NCBI GenBank assembly: GCA_046081125.1
Contig: JBJTVH010000117.1
Location: forward strand, 1-32,771
DNA from: JBEIFW01 sp046081125
GTDB taxonomy: Bacteria > Actinomycetota > Acidimicrobiia > Acidimicrobiales > Ilumatobacteraceae
Length of the DNA: 32,771 nt
Direction: 5' to 3'
This document shows positions 14,009 to 22,224 of the stretch, piece after piece (within the stretch, counting starts at the first letter, position 1; each line of letters opens with the position of its first letter). A program made the position numbers and the translations under genes. A model generated the notes under the pieces. It did not search any database. It was not told the origin of the DNA and was given only the letters and a program-made list of their open reading frames with translations.

Positions 14009-15109
14009 TCATCCGTAGGTCCGACCCCGCCAGGTGCGCTCGGGCCGCAGTGCCGACTGCGTCAACCGGGCGGCGACGGCGGCGTCGGCCAGCGGGGACA
14101 GCCAGTAGGCCGCGCCTGGACGCTCGTAGGCCCGCCGGGTGCCGGCCAGCGTCCCGGCCCGCAGCGCCAGCGCGACCACATCGATCGGGTCGGCCCGCCG
14201 GGCGAGCAGCCGCAGGAGCGGGAGGGCCTGGGCGAGCCAGACGACGCCGAGGTCGGCCGCCAGCCACCACCGGGAGGTGACCTCGCCGAGCGGGAGCGAG
14301 CGACCCCAACCCTTCCAGGCGTCGCGGGCGTCGGCGTGCATGCGCACGAGCAGCGAGCCGGTGGCGTCGACCAGGGCCACGGCCCGACCGGCGCCGGCCA
14401 GGTGCCGGGCCAGCGCGACGTCCTCGACGAGGCTGGCGGCCACCGGGGCGAACCCGCCCCACGCCTCGGCGTCGGCGCGCCGGAACGCCAGGCACTGCCC
14501 GTTGGCCAGGTGCCGGTGCGGGGGCGGGTCGTGGGCGGCGCCGGCCGGGCCGAATCGGTAGACGAGGGTGGTCAGCAACGCCGGGTGCACGACGGCGAGC
14601 GTCGCGGTGGGCACGGCGAAGCGCCCCGCGGCGCTGAGCAGCGCCCAGCCCTCCTCGACCAGACGGCGGGCGAGCGCCGCGGGCAACCCCGGTGCCGGTT
14701 CGGTATCGGCGTCGAGGGTGACCACGACCGTCCCGGTCGCCGCGTCGAGGCCCTGTTGGAGCGCCCAGCACTTGCCGGCCCACCCCGGCGGCAGCGGCCC
14801 CGCGGCGAGCACCCGGGCCCCGGCCGCGGCGGCGACGGCGGCGGTGGCGTCGGTGGAGCCGTCGTCGACCACGAGCACCTCGTGCAGCGTCGGGTCGGCG
14901 GCGAGGGCGGCCAGGAGCGGCCCGATGCGGTGCTCCTCGTCGCGGGCGGGCACGACGACCGTGACGGTGCACGGTGCGGGCTCGGCGGGGTCGGCCACGA
15001 CCGGGGGGCGGGGCCGGGCGGCGCGGGCCAGCCGCCACGCCGCGGCGGCGACGGCGCCGAGCCGGAGGGCGGCCCCGCCGAGGCGCAGCACGCGCCGGGT
15101 GCGGGTCAT
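14009..15109 (-). CDS. Family 2 glycosyltransferase, carotenoid glycosylation (CruG-like)
   Basis: 366 residues. A GT-A fold transferase with an N-terminal hydrophobic segment (about 9-30), nucleotide-sugar strand TVTVVVPARDEEHRIGPLL, VVDDGSTDAT, the DxD motif in TLDADTEP, an acceptor-side VEDVALARHL, and a C-terminal hydrophobic stretch (WLAADLGVVWLAQALPLLRLL). It resembles CruG/CrtQ-type enzymes that glycosylate hydroxylated carotenoids at the membrane. The ATG overlaps the stop of the second desaturase (ATGA). Being last in the operon, it probably adds a sugar to the hydroxyl made by the CruF-type hydratase; sugar and position are unknown. Confidence 0.8.
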   Translation of the reverse strand: MTRTRRVLRLGGAALRLGAVAAAAWRLARAARPRPPVVADPAEPAPCTVTVVVPARDEEHRIGPLLAALAADPTLHEVLVVDDGSTDATAAVAAAAGARVLAAGPLPPGWAGKCWALQQGLDAATGTVVVTLDADTEPAPGLPAALARRLVEEGWALLSAAGRFAVPTATLAVVHPALLTTLVYRFGPAGAAHDPPPHRHLANGQCLAFRRADAEAWGGFAPVAASLVEDVALARHLAGAGRAVALVDATGSLLVRMHADARDAWKGWGRSLPLGEVTSRWWLAADLGVVWLAQALPLLRLLARRADPIDVVALALRAGTLAGTRRAYERPGAAYWLSPLADAAVAARLTQSALRPERTWRGRTYG

Positions 15110-16563
15110 GCGGCCCCGATCAAGGTCGCGACGATCCGGGCCGAGGACGCCACGAGCGGCAGGCCCCCGCCGGGGTGGCTGGTGCCGCCGACGAGGTAGA
15201 GCCCGTGGAGCGGACCGCGGTTGCCGGGCCGCACGAACGCGGCGCGCCGCCCGTTGGACGACGTGCCGTAGATCGCGCCACCCGGGTTGCGGTACCGGGC
15301 GGCGAGGTCGGCCGGGGTGATCGTCTCGGTCCAGCGGGCCCGGCCCGCGACGTCGACGCCGTGGCGGGCCAGCACCCCGAGCACGGTGTCGTGTTGTTGC
15401 TGACGCAACGAGTCCCAGTCGAGGCCGTCGGCCGACGGGGCGTTGATCAGCACGAACCAGTTCTCGGCCCCGTCGGGCGCCTGGGTCGGGTCGGTCACCG
15501 CCGACACGCAGGCGTACACCGTCGGCTCGGCGGCGGGGCGACCGGCGCCGACCATCGCGTCGAACTCGGCCCGGTAGTCGCCCGAGAACCACACGTCGTG
15601 ATGGGCGATCCCGGGAGTGCGCCCGTCGAGCGCGGCGAGCACGACCACGCCCGAGGTGGACCGCTCCGTGCGCCAGACCCGCTGCAGCGACGACGGGTCG
15701 GGGAGCAGGTCGCGGTAGAGGTGCTCGGCGTCGACGTCGGACACCACCACGTCGGCGTCGAGCGTCGTGCCGTCGGCCAGGCGGACCCCGGCGACGGTGC
15801 GGCCGTCGTGGCGGATCCCGGTGACCTCGGCGGCCGCGAGCAGCCGGGCGCCGGTCCGCTCGGCCACCCGCACCAGCGCATCGCGTAGCGCGCCGAGGCC
15901 GCCGCGTACGTACCAGCACCCGTGCACCGCCTCGACGGCCGGGATACATGCGAGCGTCGCCGGGGCCCGCCACGGCGACGACCCGGAGTAGGTCGCGTAC
16001 CGCCCGAGCCACTGCTGCAGCCGGGGGTCGGTGAAGCGGCGTCGGGCGACGGTGGCGAGCGTGCGGGCGCCGTCGATGCGCACGAGGTCCATCGGGGAGC
16101 GCAGGCGGCGCACCACCTCGAGCGGGTGGTCCATCGGACCGGCGAAGAACGTGCGCTCCGACAGCTCCCAGATCCGCCGGCCCCGCTCGATCAGGCTGCG
16201 GTAGGCGGCGCCCGCGCCGCAGGAGAACGCCTCGAACGCCTCGGCCGTGGCCTCGGGATCGTCGGCGGTCTCGAGCGTCGAGCCGTCGGGCCAGTGGTAG
16301 CGGAACGGCCGGGGGAGGCGCACCAGGTCGACCTCGTCGGCCAGGCGGCTGCCGGCGGTGGCGAGGGTGTCGTCGAGGACGTCGGGCAGGGTCACCAGCG
16401 ACGGGCCGGTCTCGAACGTGAAGCCGTCGCGGGTGCGGGCGTCGAGCTTGCCGCCGAAGCGGTCCGCCCGCTCGCACACGGTGACCGCGTGCCCGAGGGC
16501 GCGCAGGCGTATGGCGGCGCACAGACCGCCGACGCCGCCGCCGACGATCACGACCTCAGCCAC
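15106..16563 (-). CDS. Second CrtI-type carotenoid desaturase/oxidase
   Basis: 485 residues, an FAD-dependent CrtI/CrtD/CrtO-family enzyme. The N-terminal dinucleotide fold is VVIVGGGVGGLCAAIRLRAL with RFGGKL; TFETGPSLVTLPDVLD follows, and the C-terminal FAD signature is LYLVGGTSHPGGGLPLVASSARIV. It is clearly diverged from the CrtI encoded upstream. A 3,4-desaturase (CrtD-like) is the most natural role beside a hydratase and glycosyltransferase; a ketolase is possible. GTG at 16563 overlaps the cruF stop (16556-16558), GTG at 16569 is an alternative, and the C-terminus is ATGA-coupled to the glycosyltransferase. Its translation may suffer from the premature stop in cruF. Confidence 0.8.
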   Translation of the reverse strand: MAEVVIVGGGVGGLCAAIRLRALGHAVTVCERADRFGGKLDARTRDGFTFETGPSLVTLPDVLDDTLATAGSRLADEVDLVRLPRPFRYHWPDGSTLETADDPEATAEAFEAFSCGAGAAYRSLIERGRRIWELSERTFFAGPMDHPLEVVRRLRSPMDLVRIDGARTLATVARRRFTDPRLQQWLGRYATYSGSSPWRAPATLACIPAVEAVHGCWYVRGGLGALRDALVRVAERTGARLLAAAEVTGIRHDGRTVAGVRLADGTTLDADVVVSDVDAEHLYRDLLPDPSSLQRVWRTERSTSGVVVLAALDGRTPGIAHHDVWFSGDYRAEFDAMVGAGRPAAEPTVYACVSAVTDPTQAPDGAENWFVLINAPSADGLDWDSLRQQQHDTVLGVLARHGVDVAGRARWTETITPADLAARYRNPGGAIYGTSSNGRRAAFVRPGNRGPLHGLYLVGGTSHPGGGLPLVASSARIVATLIGAA

Positions 16564-17356
16564 GGCCACCCCGGCCCTCGCGGGCGCCTCGGCCGCCCGG
16601 GCCGCCCGGGCCGCCCGGGCCGCCTCGGCGGAGGCGCCACAGGGCGAGCCCGGCGGCGGGCAGGCTGGCCGCACCCCCGACCGCGGCGACCACCCGGTCG
16701 CCGAAGAACGCAGCGAACCCGAGCGAGGACATGCCGGTGACGAACCCGTACTGCCCGACGAGGTCGGCGTCGGCACGGTCCCGTTCGGGGGGCAGCAGCC
16801 GCTCCAGCACGGCCATCACGGCCAGGCCGGTGCAGAACCAGCCGAGGTAGTTGCCGAGCGGGATGCCCCGGTACCGGCCCGGCCGGGCCCCGCGCCCGCA
16901 CCCCTCACCAACCCCCTACGGGTCGAGGAATAGGTCCCACGCGCTGAGCAGCGCGGCGCCGAGCACGATGCGCCGCAACGGGCTCGAGCGGCCGCCGAGC
17001 GCGCCGTGGGCGGTCTCTCGGGCCGGGACGGCCATGGCGAACCAGGCGAGCGGCACGACGGCGGGCACGTCGCCCACCGTGGGCCGCAGGATCCCGGTGT
17101 AGGCGTACCGGCCGAAGGGGATCCCGGTCGTGGTACCGACCCGTTCGACGGCGAGCGTGCCGGCTGCCGTGACCGCCAGCGCGCCGACCGACCGGGCCGG
17201 GCCCCAGCGTCGGGTGGCGGCGCCCAGGCTCGACACCGCGAGGCCGCTGACCACCACCGACGCCAGGCCGGCTCGGCGGCCCCTGCGCCGCAACGGGGTA
17301 GCGATCATGGCGGCAGCGGCGACGGCCGCCGGTGCGACCCGGGCCGCCGAGATCAT
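16556..17356 (-). pseudogene. cruF: CruF-like carotenoid hydratase, interrupted by an in-frame amber stop
   Basis: Family members hydrate the 1',2' end of acyclic carotenoids in the membrane. The N-terminal part has GIPFGRYAYTG, VPAVVPLAWFAMAVPA and AWDLFLDP, then TAG (16918-16916). The same frame continues without further stop to TGA at 16558, giving GRYRGIPLGNYLGWFCTGL and another hydrophobic helix, the expected C-terminal half; 266 codons fit the family. Just after the stop, positions where the family tends to have Q-M-V and aromatic residues read stop-G-V and C, G, G. There is no usable restart before the GIPLGNY motif. The ATG overlaps crtB's stop (ATGA). The gene is either truly broken, read through, or locally mis-sequenced. 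Confidence 0.72.
16591..16626. repeat. 9-bp tandem repeat in the cruF tail
   Basis: GGCCGCCCG is repeated three times (16591-16617) plus a partial fourth. In the cruF frame it encodes a Gly-Gly-Pro repeat in the C-terminal tail. Such perfect GC repeats are prone to slippage, although each unit keeps the frame. Confidence 0.7.
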
Positions 17357-18201
17357 CGACGGGCCATGCTCCGGGCGACGAGGGCCGCCTTCTGCCAGCC
17401 GGGCACCCGGGCCCGCTGCGAGAACACGTCGTAGCCGTTGGCCTCGATCACCTCGAGGATGCGGCTGTAGAGGATCCGGGCAGCGGTGATGCAGCGGGCG
17501 GACCGGGCCGGCAGCATCCCGATGCCGAGGTCGGCCGACACGTACAGCCGCCGGACCCGCTCGATCTCGAAGCGCATCAACGCCTCCCACTGCGGGGTGA
17601 CGCGCCGCAACCACGGATCGGCGCCGAAGCGGCGCAGGTCCTCCTGGGGCAGGTACACCCGGCCGCGGTCGAGGTCCTCGCCGACGTCGCGCAGGAAGTT
17701 GGTGACCTGGAACGCGTTGCCGAGATCGCGGGCGTGCGGCCGGGCGGCGTCGGGGTCGGCCGGTTCGAGGATCGGCAGCATCATCTCGCCGATCACCGCG
17801 GCCGAGCCGTCCATGTAGCCCTCGAGGTCGGCGAAGGTCTCGTAGGTGGTGACCGTGAGGTCCATCGTCATCGACCGCAGGAACCGGCGGAAGGCGTCGG
17901 GGTCGATGTCGAAGGCCCGCACGGTGTGCACGACGGCCTTGAGCACCGGGTCGTCGCTGCGGCCCCGCTCGAGGTCGGCGAAGAACCGGGCGCCGAACGC
18001 GGCCAGCGCCTCGGCCCGCTGCTCGACCGGTGCCGGGCCGAGGTCGTCGACGATGTCGTCGGCGTAGCGGCAGAACCCGTACAGCGCATGGACGTGGTGC
18101 TGCTTGACCTTGGGCAGCACGAGCGTCGAGGCGTAGTAGGTGGTGCCGTGGCGCTTGTTGAGCTGCCGGCACCGCTCGTAGCTCTCCTCCAGCGTCGTCA
18201 T
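17353..18201 (-). CDS. crtB: Phytoene synthase
   Basis: 282 residues. It condenses two geranylgeranyl-PP to phytoene, the first committed carotenoid step. It carries both aspartate-rich prenyl-PP sites: YADDIVDD (D48, D49, D52) and DVGEDLDRGRVYLP near residue 172, with GNAFQVTNFLRDVGED between helices. All-helical, about the usual family length. The ATG overlaps the crtI stop and the TGA overlaps the cruF start, both as ATGA. Confidence 0.96.
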   Translation of the reverse strand: MTTLEESYERCRQLNKRHGTTYYASTLVLPKVKQHHVHALYGFCRYADDIVDDLGPAPVEQRAEALAAFGARFFADLERGRSDDPVLKAVVHTVRAFDIDPDAFRRFLRSMTMDLTVTTYETFADLEGYMDGSAAVIGEMMLPILEPADPDAARPHARDLGNAFQVTNFLRDVGEDLDRGRVYLPQEDLRRFGADPWLRRVTPQWEALMRFEIERVRRLYVSADLGIGMLPARSARCITAARILYSRILEVIEANGYDVFSQRARVPGWQKAALVARSMARR

Positions 18202-19670
18202 CGGCGCAGCTGCCCCACCCGCTCGGCCGCCAGCTTGCCCGACACGAGCACCATCGGGACCCCGACGCCGGGCACGGTGCTCGACCCGACGAACACCAGG
18301 CCGGGGACCCGCTTGTCGACGTTGCCGGGCCGGAACGGGCCGGTCTGGCGGAAGGTGTGCGCCAACGCGAACGGGGTGCCTCGCTCCATGCCCTGGGCCT
18401 CCCAGTCGAGCGGGTCGTAGTACACCTCGACCTCGGCGTCGGTGGGGTAGCCGAGCGCCGCGGTGCGCCGGATCAGGTCGGACCGCACCCGTTCGCGCTC
18501 GGCCACCCAGTCGACGGTGCCGTCGAGGTTCGGGGTCGGTTCGAGCACGTAGATCGTCGAGCACCCATCGGGCGCGAGCGTCGGGTCGTCCACGGCGTGC
18601 AGCGTCACCAGGATCGAGGGGTCGGGCATGCGGACCCCGTCGTGGATGATGGCCCGGAACGCCCCGTCCCAGTCCGAGCCGAAGTGGATGTTGTGGTGCG
18701 ACGCCTCGGCCGGCGGCAGGCCCCGCACGCCGGCGACCCACAGCGCGCAGCTCGGGCTGTAGGCGCCGCGGCGGGCGACGCGGGGCGCGTCGAGGCCGCC
18801 GAGCAGGGTGCGGTACGCGACGGGTAGGTCCGGGTTGCAGACCACCGCGTCGGCGGCGAGGCGCTCACCGCCGGCGAGCTCGACACCGGTGACCCGGCCG
18901 GTGGTGCCCGAGGACCGCAGGATCCGCGTGACCGGGCTCGAGTAGCGGAACGTCACCCCGGCCTTCTCGCACGCCTCGGCCAGCCCGGTCGCCATGCGGC
19001 CCATGCCGCCCTCGGGGACGAACACGCCGCGGATGCAGTCCATGTAGGTGATGACGGCGTAGACGCCGAGCGCCTCGTACGGCGCGAGGCCGGCGTACAT
19101 CGACTGGAACGAGAAGATGCGGCGCAGCCGCTCGTCGCGGAAGTACTCGGCGACGATGCGGCCGAGCTTGCGGAACCCGCCGTGGCGCAGCAGGCGCACC
19201 CCGGCCAGCGGCGGCCATGCGAGATCGAGGGGGGAGTCGAAGTTCGACGCGATGAACCGGTCCATCTCGAGCCGGTACAGCTCGGCCAGCCAGTCGGAGA
19301 ACCGCTCGAACGCGCGGGCTTCGTCGCCGCCGCACACCGTGGCGATCTCGTGGGCCATGGCCTCGCGCCCGTGCCACACGCGCAGCTGCGAGCCGTCGGT
19401 GTACACCGCCCGGTACATCGGGTCGACCGGGTGGAGCCGGACGTGGTCGGCCATCGAGGCCCCGGCGGCGGCGAAGGCCTCCTCGAGCAGCTCGGGCATC
19501 GTGAGCACGGTCGGCCCGACGTCGAGGGTGTAGCCGGCGCCGCGCACCACCGCGGCTCGGCCACCCGGCTCGGCCTCCCGTTCGACGACGACCACCTCGT
19601 GTCCGGCGCCCACGAGGTGCGCAGCGGCCGAGAGCCCACCGAGGCCTGCACCGATGACGACGACCCGCAT
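18198..19670 (-). CDS. crtI: Phytoene desaturase
   Basis: 490 residues. An FAD-dependent bacterial-type desaturase taking phytoene to lycopene (or neurosporene) at the membrane surface. The start is VVVIGAGLGGLSAAAHLVGAG with EPGGRAAV; the C-terminal signature is LVFVGSSTVPGVGVPMVLVSGKLAAERV, typical of CrtI; YTLDVGPTVLTMPELL lies near 47-62. The ATG at 19670 is 6 bp after the crtE stop. With no cyclase gene in the operon, lycopene probably goes on to the second desaturase and the hydratase. Confidence 0.95.
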   Translation of the reverse strand: MRVVVIGAGLGGLSAAAHLVGAGHEVVVVEREAEPGGRAAVVRGAGYTLDVGPTVLTMPELLEEAFAAAGASMADHVRLHPVDPMYRAVYTDGSQLRVWHGREAMAHEIATVCGGDEARAFERFSDWLAELYRLEMDRFIASNFDSPLDLAWPPLAGVRLLRHGGFRKLGRIVAEYFRDERLRRIFSFQSMYAGLAPYEALGVYAVITYMDCIRGVFVPEGGMGRMATGLAEACEKAGVTFRYSSPVTRILRSSGTTGRVTGVELAGGERLAADAVVCNPDLPVAYRTLLGGLDAPRVARRGAYSPSCALWVAGVRGLPPAEASHHNIHFGSDWDGAFRAIIHDGVRMPDPSILVTLHAVDDPTLAPDGCSTIYVLEPTPNLDGTVDWVAERERVRSDLIRRTAALGYPTDAEVEVYYDPLDWEAQGMERGTPFALAHTFRQTGPFRPGNVDKRVPGLVFVGSSTVPGVGVPMVLVSGKLAAERVGQLRR

Positions 19671-19676
19671 GGTGAC

Positions 19677-20735
19677 CTACTTCTCGCGCCAGGCGACGTA
19701 GTGGGCGAGATCGGTGAGCGCAGTGCGGGCCTCGGCCGTGATCGGCGCGCCGGCGAGGGCGTGGACGGCCTCGTGGGTGAGCGCCTCGATGCGCGCCTCG
19801 AGCGCAGCGAGGGCGCCGGTCGACACCAGCACCTCCTGCAGCTTGAGGATCGCGTCCTCGTCGAGGTCGGGCCGTCCGATCCGGGCGAGCACGGCGTGCT
19901 GCGCCGGGGTGGCGGCGGCCGTCGCGAGCGCGAGCAGCGGGGTGGGCTTGCCTTCCCGCAGGTCGTCGCCCACCGGCTTGCCGGTGACCGCTTCGTCGCC
20001 GAAGGCGCCCAGCACGTCGTCGCGCAACTGGAACGCGTCGCCGAGCGGCAACCCGTACGCCGACAGCGGGCCGAGCAGCTCGCCGGTGCGTTCGGGGGCG
20101 GCGAGGGCGGCGCCGAGGTGGAGCGGTCGCTCGACGGTGTACTTGCCGGATTTGTACCGCACGATCCGGTCGGCGGCGTCGGCGCGGCGTTCGTTGCGGG
20201 CGGTGCCGACGACGTCGAGGTACTGGCCGACGTTCAGTTCGATCCGCAGCTCGTGCCAGATGGCTCGGGCGGCGACCGGCGCGCCGGACAGGAGGCGGTC
20301 GGCGTAGACGAAGGCGAGGTCGCCGATGAGGATGGCGACGCCTTCGCCGAACCGGCGGGATTCACCGGTCCAGGACTGCTCGGCGTGCCGGTCGGCGAAC
20401 ACCAGGTGGGCCGACCGGGCGCCCCGCCGGGTGGCCGAGCCGTCCATCACGTCGTCGTGGAACAGGGCGAAGGCATGGAGCAACTCGAACGCTGCGCCGG
20501 CGTCGATCCACCGGTCGTCTTCGTCGGCACCGCCGGCGCCGACGAAGCCCCAGTGGCAGAACGCCGGCCGGAGCCGCTTGCCGCCGCCGAGGGTGAGCGA
20601 CCGCAGCGCCACGAACACGTCGCCGAGCGCCGGATCCACGGCCTGCCAGCGCGTCGCCTCGGCGTCGATGACGGCGGCCAGACGATCTTCGACCCGCCGG
20701 GCGAGGGCGACCAACGAGGCGGGGGCGTCGGACAC
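19677..20735 (-). CDS. crtE: Polyprenyl (geranylgeranyl) diphosphate synthase
   Basis: 352 residues. A trans-prenyltransferase making the C20 (possibly longer) diphosphate for carotenoids. The first aspartate-rich motif is FHDDVMD (D94, D95, D98) followed by SATRRG; the second is LRDDVLGAFGDE (D239, D240, D247); GGGKRLRP lies at 50-57. Small residues precede the first motif, so chain length cannot be fixed by eye; GGPP is assumed from the operon. First gene of the six-gene carotenoid operon. The GTG at 20735 is preceded by TACCGT at 6 nt. Confidence 0.93.
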   Translation of the reverse strand: MSDAPASLVALARRVEDRLAAVIDAEATRWQAVDPALGDVFVALRSLTLGGGKRLRPAFCHWGFVGAGGADEDDRWIDAGAAFELLHAFALFHDDVMDGSATRRGARSAHLVFADRHAEQSWTGESRRFGEGVAILIGDLAFVYADRLLSGAPVAARAIWHELRIELNVGQYLDVVGTARNERRADAADRIVRYKSGKYTVERPLHLGAALAAPERTGELLGPLSAYGLPLGDAFQLRDDVLGAFGDEAVTGKPVGDDLREGKPTPLLALATAAATPAQHAVLARIGRPDLDEDAILKLQEVLVSTGALAALEARIEALTHEAVHALAGAPITAEARTALTDLAHYVAWREK

Positions 20736-20741
20736 GCCGTC

Positions 20742-20747
20742 ACGGTA
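20742..20747 (-). promoter_or_regulatory. -10 element, carotenoid operon
   Basis: TACCGT with 6 nt to the GTG of crtE. A weak -35-like GCAGTT lies 17 nt further upstream. It predicts a nearly leaderless operon mRNA. Confidence 0.5.
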
Positions 20748-20781
20748 GGCGACCTCCGGGGTGGAACTGCCTACCGAGGGT

Positions 20782-21882
20782 TCAGGACCGTCGGGAGTGC
20801 TTCATCCGGTACATGGCGGCGTCGGCCTGGCGGAGTGGCTCCTCGGGGTCGCGGCTCGGGGTCGGCCCCAACGCGATCCCGAGGCTCACCCCGACCCGCA
20901 CCGAGCCGACCGAGACCGCCATCGGCCGGTGGAAGGACTCCCAGATGCGCCGGGCGACGCCTTCGGCCGCCGGGCCGTCGGCACCCGGGCAGATGACCAC
21001 GAACTCGTCGCCGCCGTAGCGCACGGCGACGTCGCCGGCTCGCACGGCCTGGCGCAGCCGGTCGGCACAGATCCGCAGGACCTCGTCGCCGACGTCGTGC
21101 CCGTGCTGGTCGTTGACCTGCTTGAACAGGTTGAGGTCGGCGAACACCACGGCGTAGCTCGTGCGGCGGGTCTCGGCGTCGGCGGCGGCACCGGCGAGGA
21201 TGCCCGGCAACCGGCTCCGGTTGGCCAGGCCGGTGAGCGCGTCGTGGCCGGCCTGGAACTCGAGCTCCCGCTCGGCCTTGCGCTTGGCCGTCACGTCGGT
21301 GACGTGGACGACGTATCCGCCGATGCCGGCGTCGTGCAACTGGTTCGCGACGCGGACCTCGACTACCCGGCGCTGGTCGCGACCGACGACGATCTCCGAT
21401 TCGGCGGTGGCGATCAGCCCGGGTCGGTCGCCGACCTGCGCGAAGGCCTGTTCGATCGTCGGGGCGTTCGGGCCGAACAAGGCCTGGAACGGCCGACCGG
21501 TGAGCGCCGCTGCGGGGGTCTCGAACACGCTGAACACCGAATCGCTGGCGTAGGTGACCACGCCGTCGTCCTCCACGAGCAGCACCACATCGGCGGCGTG
21601 GCGCAGCAGGGCGCGCAGGCGCCGGTCGCTCGCCTCGGCCTCCGCGTGGAGCGACCGGGTCTCGGCGAGGGCTGCGACCGGTTGCGGGCGCAAGGCGAGC
21701 GCGAACGCGGCGAGAGCGACGGCGATCCCGGCGGCCGCGAGCTGGGCGGAGCCGACGGACTCCACGATCGAGGGCACGAGCAGCGGGGCGGCGTGGATGA
21801 CCGCCGACAGCAGGATCAGGGCGCGCACCGGCCTGGATCGCATGGCATCGCAGATGCGCCGGGGACGGGACGGGGGATCCAA
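20782..21882 (-). CDS. Membrane PAS-GGDEF diguanylate cyclase
   Basis: 366 residues. Two membrane helices (about 20-36 and 44-65), a PAS sensor domain (about 88-197) ending VVHVTDVTAKRKAERELEF, and a complete GGDEF domain: HDALTGLANR, FADLNLFKQVND, GGDEF at 290-294. The product-inhibition motif RAGD (281-284) stands at the correct spacing, so cyclase activity with feedback control is likely. The start is a TTG at 21882 with GGAG 5 nt upstream; ATG at 21843 is the alternative and loses only 13 residues. A GACGGC-CGCA-GCCGTC hairpin lies directly before the Shine-Dalgarno sequence. Confidence 0.9.
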   Translation of the reverse strand: MDPPSRPRRICDAMRSRPVRALILLSAVIHAAPLLVPSIVESVGSAQLAAAGIAVALAAFALALRPQPVAALAETRSLHAEAEASDRRLRALLRHAADVVLLVEDDGVVTYASDSVFSVFETPAAALTGRPFQALFGPNAPTIEQAFAQVGDRPGLIATAESEIVVGRDQRRVVEVRVANQLHDAGIGGYVVHVTDVTAKRKAERELEFQAGHDALTGLANRSRLPGILAGAAADAETRRTSYAVVFADLNLFKQVNDQHGHDVGDEVLRICADRLRQAVRAGDVAVRYGGDEFVVICPGADGPAAEGVARRIWESFHRPMAVSVGSVRVGVSLGIALGPTPSRDPEEPLRQADAAMYRMKHSRRS

Positions 21883-21891
21883 GCTCGCTCC

Positions 21892-21907
21892 GACGGCCGC
21901 AGCCGTC
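21892..21907 (-). repeat. Hairpin next to the Shine-Dalgarno sequence of the PAS-GGDEF gene
   Basis: Perfect 6-bp arms GACGGC and GCCGTC around a CGCA loop, ending 1 bp before the GGAG Shine-Dalgarno sequence (21891-21888). It could modulate initiation from the TTG start. The rest of 21908-21984 shows nothing further. Confidence 0.4.
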
Positions 21908-21984
21908 CTGGTATGGATCGGATGGTGGGACGGGCACCCAAGCCTCGCCGCCCCCGTTGAGACAATCTTTCCGTTGGCCGGTGG

Positions 21985-22224
21985 TCAGGATTCGAGGCCT
22001 GCGACCACCCGTTCGACCTCGAGGCGGGCGGTGCCGATCCGTTCCCGGCACCACCGGATCAGTAGCGCGGCACGAGCGACGCGCTCGGCGAGCCGGTCCA
22101 CGTCGACTGCGTCGCGCTCGAGCTCGGCCAGGATCGCTTCGAGTTCGGTCATCGCAGCGGCGTAACCGGCGGGCGGCTGGGCGTCGGGGTCGGTGGGGTC
22201 GGTGGGGTCGGTGGGGTCGCTCAC
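21985..22224 (-). CDS. xseB: Exodeoxyribonuclease VII small subunit
   Basis: 79 residues. Small helical subunit that packs on XseA in the ssDNA exonuclease. The conserved coiled-coil hairpin is MTELEAILAELERDAVDVDRL with ARAALLIRWCRERI. The GTG start overlaps the xseA stop (GTGA). The N-terminus carries a Ser-Asp-Pro-Thr repeat encoded by a 9-bp tandem repeat, so about 25 residues precede the conserved part; a later ATG (at the MTELE position) would remove this tail. Confidence 0.88.
   Translation of the reverse strand: MSDPTDPTDPTDPDAQPPAGYAAAMTELEAILAELERDAVDVDRLAERVARAALLIRWCRERIGTARLEVERVVAGLES
22192..22218. repeat. 9-bp tandem repeat at the start of xseB
   Basis: GGTGGGGTC is repeated exactly three times and reads Asp-Pro-Thr on the minus strand. 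Copy-number change would keep the frame. Confidence 0.75.

Noticed and set aside
12326..15199. Long + strand frame of 957 codons across the EAL and glycosyltransferase genes
   Set aside because: It is antisense to well-recognised genes, low-complexity in composition, and has no motif; a shadow.
16556..16819. Separate small membrane-protein gene at 16556-16819
   Set aside because: It is in the same frame as the upstream CruF-like part and continues its expected C-terminal half with no stop between 16916 and 16558. A start at 16819 would cut through the conserved domain.
21892..21984. c-di-GMP riboswitch in the leader of the PAS-GGDEF gene
   Set aside because: Only a simple 6-bp hairpin is visible. 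The conserved cores of known c-di-GMP aptamers are not seen and the leader is too short.
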